A stretch of DNA of 36,958 bases from an uncultured Eubacteriales bacterium (GCA_900547975.1 URIX01000009.1:1-36958), one strand, 5' to 3'. Counted from the first letter of the stretch, positions 7,249 to 14,673 are shown. Numbers and translations are program-made. Notes: generated by a model not told the origin, from the letters alone.

Positions 7249-8829
7249 ATGAAAAAATTTCGAGTTTATGTTGTAACAATCTTGGCTATTGCGATTGCGT
7301 GCATAGGTTTTGTTGCTTGCAACCCTAAAAACGACGAAAAACAAAGCGTGCTTGTCGTCGGCACTACGATGAGCGTGGATTCGCTCAACCGTCTTGATTC
7401 AAACGGCGGCGCACCCGGCTACAACTTCGATAAAATCGCGTCAACCGTATCGCAAATTGCGGCGGTAAGCAAAATCGACGGCGAATATATAGGCGTTGAT
7501 TGCGATTACGCTTTGAGCGAGGACGGAAAAACGCTCACCCTCACGCAAAAGGACGGATATAAGTGGCATGACGGCGAAATCGTCACCATCGATGACGTAG
7601 AGTTTTCGCTTTCGTCTTTGAAAGAGGGTAAGGACTACGAATCCGTGCAAAAAACGGAAAAGTCGCTCGTTTACGAGTTGTGCACGCCGTCCGATACGTT
7701 TTTGACCAAAGTTTCCGCATTTACGATTGCGCCGAAGCACTTGCTTGACGGAAAAAACAAAGACACGGTGACCGACGAGCAATCCGTCGTCGGTGCAGGT
7801 CCTTTCAAATTTACGTCCGTAGACAAGGCGTCGGGAACGATTACTTTTGAGAAATTTGCAGATTATCCCAAAGCAAACGACGTCAAATTCGACAAGGTGA
7901 TATTCAAGCAATACGGCTCGCAAGAAGTACTTACGCTCGCGCTCAAAAACGGCGAAATCGATTTGATTTTCGACTATGCAAAGGGACTTACGAGCGACCA
8001 AATATCCGCGCTTTCCTCTCAAAGCGACGTGAAACTTATTTCGCAAGCGACGAAGCAAGTTCCCAAAACATTGTTTTTCAACAATCAAAAAATGACCAAC
8101 GCAAACGTAAAGCGCGCAATCGCTCTGTCGATAGATTATGACAAAATCCGTTCGACGTTTGCGTCGGCAGGCGCTGCGCCGTCGAGAGAGGGCTTCGTGG
8201 GCGAGGGTATCTTCGGATACAAAGAAACGCCCGTGTGGACACGCAATCTCGAAAAAGCAAAGGAACTTCTGACGAGCGAGGGATATTCGCAATCTAACAA
8301 ATTGCGCTTCGAATTGCTCGTACACGCAGGCACGAACGATACGCAATACGCTTCGCTTCTCAAAACTCAAATCGAGGAAAGCGGACTCGTCAACGTCGTA
8401 CTTGTCGAAAAGGGAAGCGACTGGCAAGAGTACTATCAAGCAGGCAACCATATGGCGAGTCTTGTCAAAATCACAGCAAAAGGCTACGACTTTGAAGCAG
8501 GGTACGGCACGAGATACACGCTTGCGACAAACACGAGTATGCTCGATATGAAGAACCCCGTCGCGCACGGACAACTGCTCGTCGAGGACGAACAAGGACT
8601 CACCGAGTACGGCAAAATTCTGTATGCGATGAAAAACGCGGCAACGTCCGAACAACTTTCGACTGCTGTCGGCGAGTATCAGGACTACGTTGCGAAAAAT
8701 GTGATTTGCGTTGCGTTGTTTTACGACGGAACGACGTACGGCGCAAGCGCGAAACTCGACGGTTTCAAACTCGACGTGGCTTTGGGAATCCTCAATCCCT
8801 CGACGTTCGAAACGTTTGAAAAGCATTGA
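7249..8829 (+). CDS. Extracellular solute-binding lipoprotein (SBP_bac_5 type)
   Basis: This 526-residue protein has a lipoprotein signal peptide (MKKFRVYVVTILAIA... lipobox GFVAC, lipidated Cys24). The mature part has the order typical of DppA/NikA/OppA proteins, including a motif region YKWHDGEIVTIDDVEFS and a later AIALSIDYDKI segment. It captures the substrate outside the membrane and presents it to the permeases. A GAGG ribosome-binding site precedes the start. Length fits peptide- or nickel-binding members. No metal- or peptide-specific residue can be assigned by eye. Confidence 0.9.
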   Translation: MKKFRVYVVTILAIAIACIGFVACNPKNDEKQSVLVVGTTMSVDSLNRLDSNGGAPGYNFDKIASTVSQIAAVSKIDGEYIGVDCDYALSEDGKTLTLTQKDGYKWHDGEIVTIDDVEFSLSSLKEGKDYESVQKTEKSLVYELCTPSDTFLTKVSAFTIAPKHLLDGKNKDTVTDEQSVVGAGPFKFTSVDKASGTITFEKFADYPKANDVKFDKVIFKQYGSQEVLTLALKNGEIDLIFDYAKGLTSDQISALSSQSDVKLISQATKQVPKTLFFNNQKMTNANVKRAIALSIDYDKIRSTFASAGAAPSREGFVGEGIFGYKETPVWTRNLEKAKELLTSEGYSQSNKLRFELLVHAGTNDTQYASLLKTQIEESGLVNVVLVEKGSDWQEYYQAGNHMASLVKITAKGYDFEAGYGTRYTLATNTSMLDMKNPVAHGQLLVEDEQGLTEYGKILYAMKNAATSEQLSTAVGEYQDYVAKNVICVALFYDGTTYGASAKLDGFKLDVALGILNPSTFETFEKH

Positions 8830-8933
8830 GAATAAAGAACACCAAACGAAGGAATAGTGCAGACAATGGCGCAAAAAGCGTTTTATAACGACGAATGCGC
8901 GCCATAAACTGCGAATTGCGACAAAAGATAACT

Positions 8934-9899
8934 ATGGCAAAGAGGATAACCAAAACGTTGATATTTTCAATCGTTGCGCTTGCGGCACTGTTGGCCGTCA
9001 ATTTCTTCTTGCCCCGACTTATGCCCGGTGATCCGCTCGCAAACCTCGTTGGCGCGGACGAAACCACTTTGTCGCAAGAACAGTACGACGAGTTGTATCA
9101 CGAGGCGGGACTCGATTTGCCGCTCGGAAAACAGTTTGCAAACTACTTGTCGGGACTTTTCAAAGGCGACCTCGGATATTCTTATCATAGGGGAGGCGAC
9201 GTCGGCGCGATAATACTTGAAAAGATACCTCGCACGTTGCAAATAACTTTGCCTGCGTGGATTTTGTCCGCGCTTTTGGCGTTTTGGCTCGGCCTCGTCG
9301 CAGGCGGCAGGAAATCGAGTTTGCTCGACGCGGGAATAAGCGGCGGTATGATGATTCTCGATTCCGTGCCGACGTTCCTTTTTGCAATCGTGCTTCTCAT
9401 TCTGTTTGCGTTCGAGTGGAAGATTTTGCCGTCGGGCGGACTCAATTCGCCGTTTGCGCAAAACTTGTTCGGTGACAGACTGTTGCATTTGATTCTTCCC
9501 GTTGCGACGCTCACGTTCGTGTCCGTGCCGAAGAAATTTTTGCTCGTTCGCAATCAATCGGCAAATGTTCAGGACACTCAATATATGACGTATGCGCGCG
9601 CAAAGGGTTTGAGCGAAGTGCGCTTAAATACAGCGCACGTTTTTCCCAACATCAGCGGCGCATTCATATCTATGCTCGGCACGAGTTTCGGCCATATGAT
9701 TGCGGGCTCTATCGTCATAGAAAAGGTGTTCTCGGTGGACGGCGTGGGTATGCTCGTAAATCGCGCGATATTCGACAAGGATTTCCCGATGCTGCAAGGC
9801 ACGCTTTTGGTGATTGCGATAAGCGTGATAGTTTCAAATTTCATAGCCGACGTGATTTGCGCGTTATGCGATCCTCGACAAAGGAAGGCGGCGCAATGA
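8934..9899 (+). CDS. ABC importer permease, DppB/NikB-like
   Basis: This is a 321-residue integral membrane permease. It opens with one transmembrane helix and the family signature FLPRLMPGDPLANLVG, followed by LGKQFANYLSGLFKGDLGYSY and further helices. The cytoplasmic coupling region is YMTYARAKGLSE. ATG 8934 is chosen over ATG 8895 because family members start just before the first helix; neither has a strong Shine-Dalgarno. The 104-base gap after the binding protein contains a 13-codon reading frame (ATG 8865) of doubtful meaning. The stop overlaps the next start. Confidence 0.9.
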   Translation: MAKRITKTLIFSIVALAALLAVNFFLPRLMPGDPLANLVGADETTLSQEQYDELYHEAGLDLPLGKQFANYLSGLFKGDLGYSYHRGGDVGAIILEKIPRTLQITLPAWILSALLAFWLGLVAGGRKSSLLDAGISGGMMILDSVPTFLFAIVLLILFAFEWKILPSGGLNSPFAQNLFGDRLLHLILPVATLTFVSVPKKFLLVRNQSANVQDTQYMTYARAKGLSEVRLNTAHVFPNISGAFISMLGTSFGHMIAGSIVIEKVFSVDGVGMLVNRAIFDKDFPMLQGTLLVIAISVIVSNFIADVICALCDPRQRKAAQ

Positions 9900-10750
9900 A
9901 CAAGAGAGCGTACACTGCAAAAAAAGTGCTGTCTATCGTCGTGTTGTGTTTGGGCATCGCGATACTGCTGACGTTTGCGATATTTGCGATATTCGGACAG
10001 AAAATCGCGCCGTATTCGCCGGATGAGAGTTTCGAGAAGTTTCTGCCTTGCTCGAAGCAACATATTCTCGGCACGAACAATCTCGGTTACGACGTCTTTT
10101 CCCAACTCATCGTCGCGACTCGCTCGACTTTGATCGTTGGAGTGGTGAGTGCGCTCGCTTGCCTTACGATAGGCGTTGCGGTCGGTTTGCTGGCAGGGTA
10201 TTTGAGCGGCATATTTTCGGAAGCGATAAACGGATTTATCAATTTCTTTTTGCTTGTTCCGATGTTGCCGGCGGCAATCGTCATAGCGGCGTATACGAGC
10301 GGCGGCAAGATGAGCATAATTCTCACGATAGCGTTGCTTTGCTGGTGTTCGACGGCAAGGGCGGTGAGGGCAAAGACTATGGAAGTCAAAAACTCCGACT
10401 ACGTCCGCGCGCTCAGATCTTTGGGCTACGGCGAGGCGAGAATCCTCGTGCGCCACACTCTGCCCAACGTTGCCGACGTCGCGCTTGCGAAGTTTCTGCC
10501 GTCGGTTGCAAGTTGCATTATGATAGAGGCAACGCTCAGTTTTTTAGGCATGGGAAGCGTCACCGACGTGACGTGGGGAGTGATGATTCAAAATGCGTTC
10601 ACGTACGGCGGAATAACTATGGGCGCATACAACTGGCTTCTTGCCCCGGGCGTGTGCATCGCGCTTTTGCAACTCGCCATATACGCAATAAGTCAATACG
10701 TCGAATTCAGACGTAAAATAGTGCAAGAAAGCACGATAAAATATAGATAA
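9896..10750 (+). CDS. ABC importer permease, DppC/NikC-like
   Basis: This 284-residue second permease has about six transmembrane helices. It carries the DppC-type segment HILGTNNLGYDVFSQLIVAT and the coupling motif YVRALRSLGYGEARI. ATG 9896 is preceded by AAGGAAGG and overlaps the stop of the upstream permease (ATGA). It completes a five-component Opp/Dpp/Nik importer. Confidence 0.9.
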   Translation: MNKRAYTAKKVLSIVVLCLGIAILLTFAIFAIFGQKIAPYSPDESFEKFLPCSKQHILGTNNLGYDVFSQLIVATRSTLIVGVVSALACLTIGVAVGLLAGYLSGIFSEAINGFINFFLLVPMLPAAIVIAAYTSGGKMSIILTIALLCWCSTARAVRAKTMEVKNSDYVRALRSLGYGEARILVRHTLPNVADVALAKFLPSVASCIMIEATLSFLGMGSVTDVTWGVMIQNAFTYGGITMGAYNWLLAPGVCIALLQLAIYAISQYVEFRRKIVQESTIKYR

Positions 10751-10790
10751 CGAACGGATAAAGTGCCGATTGTGGCACGAGGTGAAAAAT

Positions 10791-11597
10791 ATGTGTCTTG
10801 GCGACCCGAACTGCAACTGCAATAAAATAAGCGACGTCAGAGCCTTGCGCGACGACGAGATTTTGCGCGGAAAAGCGCACAAACGCGTCGTGCCCGACGA
10901 CGAAAAAACCGCGTTTGCGAGATTGAAAAACAAGGATAATCCTTGCTATGAAACGTATATGGAACTCGGAAGCGCGCTCGCTTTTCAAATGCGCTATCAC
11001 GAGGCTTTGGAATGTTTCGAAAAGGCAAAAACCATTCGTCCCGACGATTACGAGGCGAGAAGAAAATGTGCGGGAAGATACCTTTCAACGCTACGCCTCG
11101 ACGACGCAAAGGCGGAATTCGAGTGGTGCATAACGCACGCAGACGACGTTCTCGACCCTAAATATATGCTCGGCTGCTGCAAGTATTACGAGGGTGATTT
11201 CGAGGGTGCGAAACAACTTTTCGACGAGTGCATAACCCTTGCAAAAGACAACGGCGATATGTACGTCGCCTCGCTGTTCTGGGCGGTTGCGTGCAACGTC
11301 AGAGCGGGCAAGGATGTAAGCGAAATTATGCAAAAATTCGATAGGAATATGGCAATAGGACACCATACGGGATATATGCAGTCGCTCAAACTTTTCGACG
11401 GCGATTCGCTTTCCGAGTGCGATACGATTGCCGATGAGGACGAACTTCAAAAGTGTATATTCAACTATGGCGCGCACCTTTATTATCTCTCGAAGAGCAA
11501 TGCATTTTTGGCAGATTTGTTCCTTGCAAATACGCTCAAACTCGACACCTATTTTTCGGCGTTCGCCTATCTTGGCGCATACACCGAGTTTGTGTGA
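10791..11597 (+). CDS. TPR-containing protein with a cysteine-rich N-terminus
   Basis: This 268-residue soluble protein has tetratricopeptide-like repeats at about residues 60-190 (for example YMELGSALAFQMRYHEALECFEKAKTIRPDD, given here as two adjoining helices). The first eleven residues hold Cys2, Cys8 and Cys10 (MCLGDPNCNCN). No signal peptide is present. The start has GAGGTG upstream; a GTG further upstream is less likely. It follows the importer permease by 40 bases with no terminator between, so it is probably co-transcribed. Function is unknown; the N-terminal cysteines could bind a metal or cluster, but this is inference. Confidence 0.65.
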   Translation: MCLGDPNCNCNKISDVRALRDDEILRGKAHKRVVPDDEKTAFARLKNKDNPCYETYMELGSALAFQMRYHEALECFEKAKTIRPDDYEARRKCAGRYLSTLRLDDAKAEFEWCITHADDVLDPKYMLGCCKYYEGDFEGAKQLFDECITLAKDNGDMYVASLFWAVACNVRAGKDVSEIMQKFDRNMAIGHHTGYMQSLKLFDGDSLSECDTIADEDELQKCIFNYGAHLYYLSKSNAFLADLFLANTLKLDTYFSAFAYLGAYTEFV

Positions 11598-11628
11598 ACT
11601 TGCGGTAAAATATTTTTTATAAAATCAT

Positions 11629-11657
11629 TTGACAAACATCTATGCAAATGCTATTAT
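11629..11657 (+). promoter_or_regulatory. Promoter of the tRNA-Ala/tRNA-Ile pair
   Basis: Consensus -35 TTGACA (11629-11634), a 17-bp spacer and -10 TATTAT (11652-11657) lie just upstream of tRNA-Ala. Confidence 0.8.
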
Positions 11658-11673
11658 CTTATAGCATTCACGT

Positions 11674-11749
11674 GGGGATATAGCTCAGTTGGTAGAGCGC
11701 CTGATTTGCATTCAGGAGGTCCTCGGTTCGAATCCGTGTATCTCCACCA
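11674..11749 (+). tRNA. tRNA-Ala (TGC)
   Basis: This 76-base cloverleaf has acceptor GGGGATA / TATCTCC, anticodon stem CCTGA / TCAGG and loop TTTGCAT giving anticodon TGC. The T-loop is TTCGAAT and CCA is encoded. The last 21 bases recur exactly at 11865-11885. Confidence 0.97.
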
Positions 11750-11885
11750 TAGGTGAAAATACCCGCATTCTGTTGCGGGCGCAACGCATCACTCGTGATG
11801 CAACCGAGGACGAGTCCTCGCTGACGCTCGCTTCGATATGCAAGCATATCTGCTCGCTATTTCACGAATCCGTGTATCTCCACCA
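11750..11885 (+). repeat. Hairpin-rich insert ending in a duplicate of the tRNA-Ala 3' end
   Basis: The 21 bases at 11729-11749 (tRNA T-loop to CCA) are repeated exactly at 11865-11885. The 115 bp between hold four small hairpins: CCCGCA/TGCGGG (11762-11779), GCATCAC/GTGATGC (11786-11801), CGAGGAC/GTCCTCG (11805-11820) and GATATGC/GCATATC (11835-11850). The insert ends with TCGCTATTTCACGA, similar to the end of the second insert. Confidence 0.85.
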
Positions 11886-11892
11886 CCCATAT

Positions 11893-11969
11893 TGGATTGT
11901 AGCTCAGTAGGTTAGAGCACCACCCTGATAAGGTGGGGGTCGGTGGTTCGAGTCCACTCAATCCAACCA
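11893..11969 (+). tRNA. tRNA-Ile (GAT)
   Basis: This 77-base cloverleaf has acceptor TGGATTG / CAATCCA, anticodon stem CCACC / GGTGG and loop CTGATAA giving anticodon GAT. The T-loop is TTCGAGT and CCA is encoded. A 19-base stretch of its 3' end recurs at 12231-12249. Confidence 0.97.
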
Positions 11970-11996
11970 AAAGCACTCAAAGCGAGTGCTTTTATT
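11970..11996 (+). terminator. Terminator after tRNA-Ile
   Basis: AAAGCACTC-AAAGC-GAGTGCTTT (11970-11992) is followed by a T-rich run. Confidence 0.85.
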
Positions 11997-12249
11997 TTAC
12001 TTTCGTGTCCTTGGACGGCAAGCCGTCCGCGCCCATGGCGCACGAACCGCCTTTCGGTGCTGACCGCAAGCAAAGCAAAGAAAAGCGCGTAGCATTTTTA
12101 CTTTGCGCGCGATGCGGACATAGAAAACAATAACACGGAAGTGTAGTGCGAATGCACGACTGCGCAAGCAGTATTGTTTTGCGTAGACGCTTCGTTTTCG
12201 CAAATAAATTTGCTTCACTTCGCTATTAAACGAGTCCACTCAATCCAAC
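11970..12249 (+). repeat. Hairpin-rich insert ending in a duplicate of the tRNA-Ile 3' end
   Basis: The 19 bases at 11949-11967 recur exactly at 12231-12249. Between them are the terminator and small hairpins such as GGACGGC/GCCGTCC, GCGCC/GGCGC, GTGC/GCAC and CTGC/GCAG. The bases before the duplicate are TTCGCTATTAAACGA, resembling the first insert (TCGCTATTTCACGA). No convincing protein gene lies in this stretch. Confidence 0.85.
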
Positions 12250-12262
12250 TACCGAAACGAGA

Positions 12263-12556
12263 GTGCGCAACACCAACATCGACAAACAAGTCGGTTATGG
12301 TGCGTACTGGGTACGTATAACGTATTCCGACGATTCGCAAAAGCAATATAATGCGACAGACCAACTACACAACGCAGATTCCAACACATATATCGAGTTG
12401 GTAGGAAAGTCAAATATCGATGCAAATAAAACGATAAAATCGATTGAAATTGTGGTTGCATATGAGTTGTTTGCAGGCGCACCCGGCGTATTTGGTATTT
12501 GGTGGAAGGAATACACAAATCGGCGTTGCGAATACACCTTCAATTTTACACATTAA
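12263..12556 (+). pseudogene. Probable C-terminal remnant of a larger gene
   Basis: The open frame of up to 97 residues starts at a GTG with no ribosome-binding site and no signal peptide. The protein-like sequence (GYGAYWVRITYSDDSQKQYN..., ending FGIWWKEYTNRRCEYTFNF) looks like the beta-rich C-terminal end of a secreted or surface protein. It starts 14 bases after the duplicated tRNA-Ile tail, and a terminator hairpin follows. The most likely reading is a gene fragment left when the 5' part was lost. I do not recognise the family. A short functional gene cannot be excluded. Confidence 0.45.
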
Positions 12557-12581
12557 ATTGCTTATTACGATAAGACAAACG

Positions 12582-12617
12582 GGAAAAGGCGACGCAATGC
12601 GTCGCCGTTTTCCTTTT
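12582..12617 (+). terminator. Terminator after the gene remnant
   Basis: GGCGACGC-AAT-GCGTCGCC (12588-12606) lies within outer arms GGAAAA / TTTTCC and is followed by TTTT. Confidence 0.75.
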
Positions 12618-12648
12618 GTTGGGAAAGAGAGGGAAGTTTCTTTTATGC

Positions 12649-12836
12649 GAGCAAAAATCATCGCAGAGGCAACGGCAACACGCAAAACTTGCGTATTGCC
12701 GAAAGCCACGCTCGATTTATTGCTTTACTAACCGCGCAGAGAATTTTTTGCTATCAAAATAAGACGGGCAAAAACTCACGCCACAATTTCGCAAAATTAT
12801 CTGCTTGGTGGGGCGTGCTTTGCACGCAAGAGGAAG
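12649..12836. repeat. Dispersed repeat B, copy 1
   Basis: This copy shares with 36775-36958: outer arms that pair only within each copy (here GAGCAAAAATC / GATTTATTGCT), an inner hairpin GGCAACACGCAA / TTGCGTATTGCC (12674-12700), then CTAACCGCGCA, CAAAATAAGACGGGC and TGCTTGGTG..GGCGTGCT.TGCACGCAAG. The last block vaguely resembles the anticodon arm of a tRNA-Ala, which I consider weak. No gene is seen in 12557-12958. Confidence 0.75.
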
Positions 12837-12854
12837 ATTCAAATCTTCCTTAAC

Positions 12855-12966
12855 TGCGGCAATGCCGCAATATCACTTGCGCAGAGCGCAAATTTCACTG
12901 TCCGAAAGGACAATTACACGCACGCTTGCGTGCCTAGTATTGTGCCTGCGGCACAATACTAGGCAC
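12855..12966. repeat. Small-hairpin array E, copy 1
   Basis: Perfect small hairpins are separated by seven-base spacers: TGCGGC-AAT-GCCGCA, spacer ATATCAC, TTGCGC-AGA-GCGCAA, spacer ATTTCAC, TGTCC-GAAA-GGACA, spacer ATTACAC, GCACGC-TT-GCGTGC, then the 17-bp hairpin at the spo0A end. The first hairpin and spacer also open the array at 33327-33427. Confidence 0.85.
12930..12966 (-). terminator. Perfect 17-bp hairpin containing the spo0A stop codon
   Basis: Arms GTGCCTAGTATTGTGCC / GGCACAATACTAGGCAC surround a 3-base loop. The arm includes the last codon and the TAG stop of spo0A. It has no T-tract, so termination is uncertain. Its outer end overlaps the neighbouring hairpin at 12920-12933, making the two mutually exclusive. 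Confidence 0.6.
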
Positions 12967-13705
12967 ATTCCAAAAGCAACTTGTCTGCGACGAGGGCGAT
13001 AAATTCGCCGTTGGTCGGCTTTTCGTTGGGGGCGTAAATCTTTATGCCGAACACGTTGTTGATGTTCTCGATTTTGCCTCTGTTCCAAGCAACCTCGATT
13101 GCGTGGCGTATGGCGCGTTCCACTTTCGACGCGGACGTCTGATACCTTGCGGCGATGCCGGGGTAGAGTTGTTTTGTGATAGAGTTGATGATTTCGGGCG
13201 TTTCAATGGTCATTTTGATGGCTTCGCGCAAGAATTGATAGCCTTTTATATGCGCGGGGATACCCACCGAAATAAAGAGGTTTGCGATTTTCTCGTCCAG
13301 AGTTTTGTTCTTGCGTACGTTGACTTGCGCGCGAGGTGCGGGGCGAGGCGTTGAAAAGTCGTTTATGACTTTCAAAAGAGTGTTGTAGTCGAATGGTTTT
13401 GCAAGAAAGTAACTCGCACCGTATTGCATTGCTTTTTGCACGAAGCCGTCGCTTGCGAGTTGGGACATCATAATGACGACAGAACTTTTGTTTTCCATCG
13501 CATTTAGCACTCCGAAGCCGTCCAATTCGGGCATCACGATGTCGAGAAGCACGAAGTCGGGCTTGTAGAGATCGATGAGTTTCAAAGCGTCGTTCCCGTT
13601 TTGAGCGATACCCACGACCTCGAATCCGTCTTGCGCATCGATGAAATCGCGCATACCCGCACATAATGCTGCGTTGTCGTCTGCAATTACAATAGTTTTG
13701 TTCAT
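12959..13705 (-). CDS. spo0A: Spo0A, master response regulator of sporulation
   Basis: This 248-residue protein has a receiver domain (about 1-120) with the acidic pocket DD at 9-10, phospho-acceptor Asp55 (VLLDIVMPELDGFG) and a switch Lys in LAKPF. A variable linker follows (PRPAPRAQ). The C-terminal DNA-binding domain contains the diagnostic recognition region YQTSASKVERAIRHAIEVAW. ATG 13705 has GGAGGAG at good spacing; the longer frame upstream lacks support. Phosphorylated Spo0A starts sporulation gene expression. The upstream 356 bases contain a TGTCGAT near 13790, one mismatch from the 0A-box core TGTCGAA, so autoregulation is possible. Confidence 0.96.
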   Translation of the reverse strand: MNKTIVIADDNAALCAGMRDFIDAQDGFEVVGIAQNGNDALKLIDLYKPDFVLLDIVMPELDGFGVLNAMENKSSVVIMMSQLASDGFVQKAMQYGASYFLAKPFDYNTLLKVINDFSTPRPAPRAQVNVRKNKTLDEKIANLFISVGIPAHIKGYQFLREAIKMTIETPEIINSITKQLYPGIAARYQTSASKVERAIRHAIEVAWNRGKIENINNVFGIKIYAPNEKPTNGEFIALVADKLLLECA

Positions 13706-14061
13706 AATTCTCCTCCAAATGGCGTAATTTGTTGTGGTAATTTGATTATAAAATTCGTTCGTGAACAAAAAATCGCATTTTTCACGATTTTTTGTCGATG
13801 TATATACATATTTGTTTATTAGGATTGTTTATTCCGAATAAATGTTACAATTACGTTAACAATGCACATTTTACGCGCATTTTGTCGGGTTTTCAACAAT
13901 TATTTTCACCAATTTTTCTTTACACCATATATGGAGCGGGCAAATTTTTCACCCACTACATAAAGTAATATCAAAAAAATTTAGAAAAAAATGAAAATAT
14001 AGTTTACATAATCACATCTTATCAATATAATATATGAATCAAACCTAACTACGAGGTTGTT
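13706..14061. other. Intergenic region between spo0A and the zinc-ribbon gene
   Basis: This is 356 bases of AT-rich sequence with no convincing gene. It holds the spo0A upstream region (possible 0A-box near 13790, no clear SigA or SigH promoter) and the promoter of the zinc-ribbon gene at the right end. Confidence 0.6.
14003..14031 (+). promoter_or_regulatory. Promoter of the zinc-ribbon gene
   Basis: -35 TTTACA (14003-14008), a 17-bp spacer and -10 TATAAT (14026-14031). The start codon is 30 bases downstream with GAGG in between. Confidence 0.75.
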
Positions 14062-14562
14062 ATGGGAAAGTATAAGAAATGTCCGCGCTGTGAACTGAAC
14101 TGGATTCCCGTCGAGGAAGAACTGTGCGAAGTCTGCAAAGCGGAACTCGGCAAAGCAAGCAAAATCTGTCTTTTGGAAGACGATGACGATATAGAGGAAG
14201 AAGAAAGAATCTGCCCTGTTTGCAAAGTCAATTATCTCGAACCCGGCGAAGATATGTGCGCCGCGTGCAGGGAGGAACAAGCAAATTCGGCGCAGAGCAA
14301 ACTCGACGACGAGGACGACGATTGGCAAGAATTTGTCGAAGACGACGAGCCTATCACGCCCGACGACGAAAACGAAGTTTCGCTCAACCAACTTCAAGAG
14401 GACGAGGAAGACGAGTTCGAGGACGACGAGGAAGAACAATGCCCCGACGATTTCGACGACGATGACCTCGGCGACATCGACGATTATGCCGACGACGATG
14501 ATGACGAAGACGAAGAAGACGACGAGGAAGACGACGAGGACGAAGAAGAAGATAAAGACTGA
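14062..14562 (+). CDS. Acidic protein with two N-terminal zinc ribbons
   Basis: This 166-residue protein has four CxxC knuckles in the first 75 residues (CPRC/CEVC and CPVC/CAAC), arranged as two treble-clef or ribbon-like units. The C-terminal half is almost entirely Asp/Glu, so the protein is extremely acidic and probably disordered there. There is no signal peptide or membrane segment. It is monocistronic, with its own promoter and terminator. The function is unknown. Nucleic-acid mimicry or binding to a basic partner is possible but unsupported. Confidence 0.75.
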   Translation: MGKYKKCPRCELNWIPVEEELCEVCKAELGKASKICLLEDDDDIEEEERICPVCKVNYLEPGEDMCAACREEQANSAQSKLDDEDDDWQEFVEDDEPITPDDENEVSLNQLQEDEEDEFEDDEEEQCPDDFDDDDLGDIDDYADDDDDEDEEDDEEDDEDEEEDKD

Positions 14563-14590
14563 ATACTGTCTTAAAGAAAAAATAAAAAAA

Positions 14591-14617
14591 CGCACCGACG
14601 GTGCGTTTTTATTTTTT
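14591..14617. terminator. Terminator after the zinc-ribbon gene
   Basis: CGCACC-GAC-GGTGCG (14591-14605) is flanked by an A-run on the left and a T-run on the right, so it can work in both directions. Confidence 0.9.
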
Positions 14618-14618
14618 A

Positions 14619-14673
14619 GTTAATAATTAATAATGAATAATTAATAATTGTGGGTGGGGTTGCGCCCCACACC
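14619..14673. repeat. Repeat C, copy 1 (TTAATAA run plus G-rich hairpin)
   Basis: A TAATTAATAATGAATAATTA-type run is followed by the hairpin GGGTGGGG-TTGCG-CCCCACACC. Copies are at 18432-18494 and 21541-21590. Confidence 0.85.

Noticed and set aside
7441..8874. Long antisense open frames here and at 16991-18358, 18582-20096 and 25020-26135
   Set aside because: All oppose well-supported genes, show no recognisable domains and have cysteine/phenylalanine-rich unnatural composition.
12796..12850. A tRNA-Ala-like gene in repeat B
   Set aside because: The block GGGCGTGCTTTGCACGC resembles an anticodon arm, but no acceptor stem or proper T-arm can be drawn.
12855..12966. CRISPR array
   Set aside because: Repeated parts are only seven bases, the variable parts are self-complementary, and no cas gene is present.
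12805..13002. 65-codon frame across repeat B and the hairpin array
   Set aside because: It consists of repeat sequence and runs into the spo0A 3' end on the other strand.
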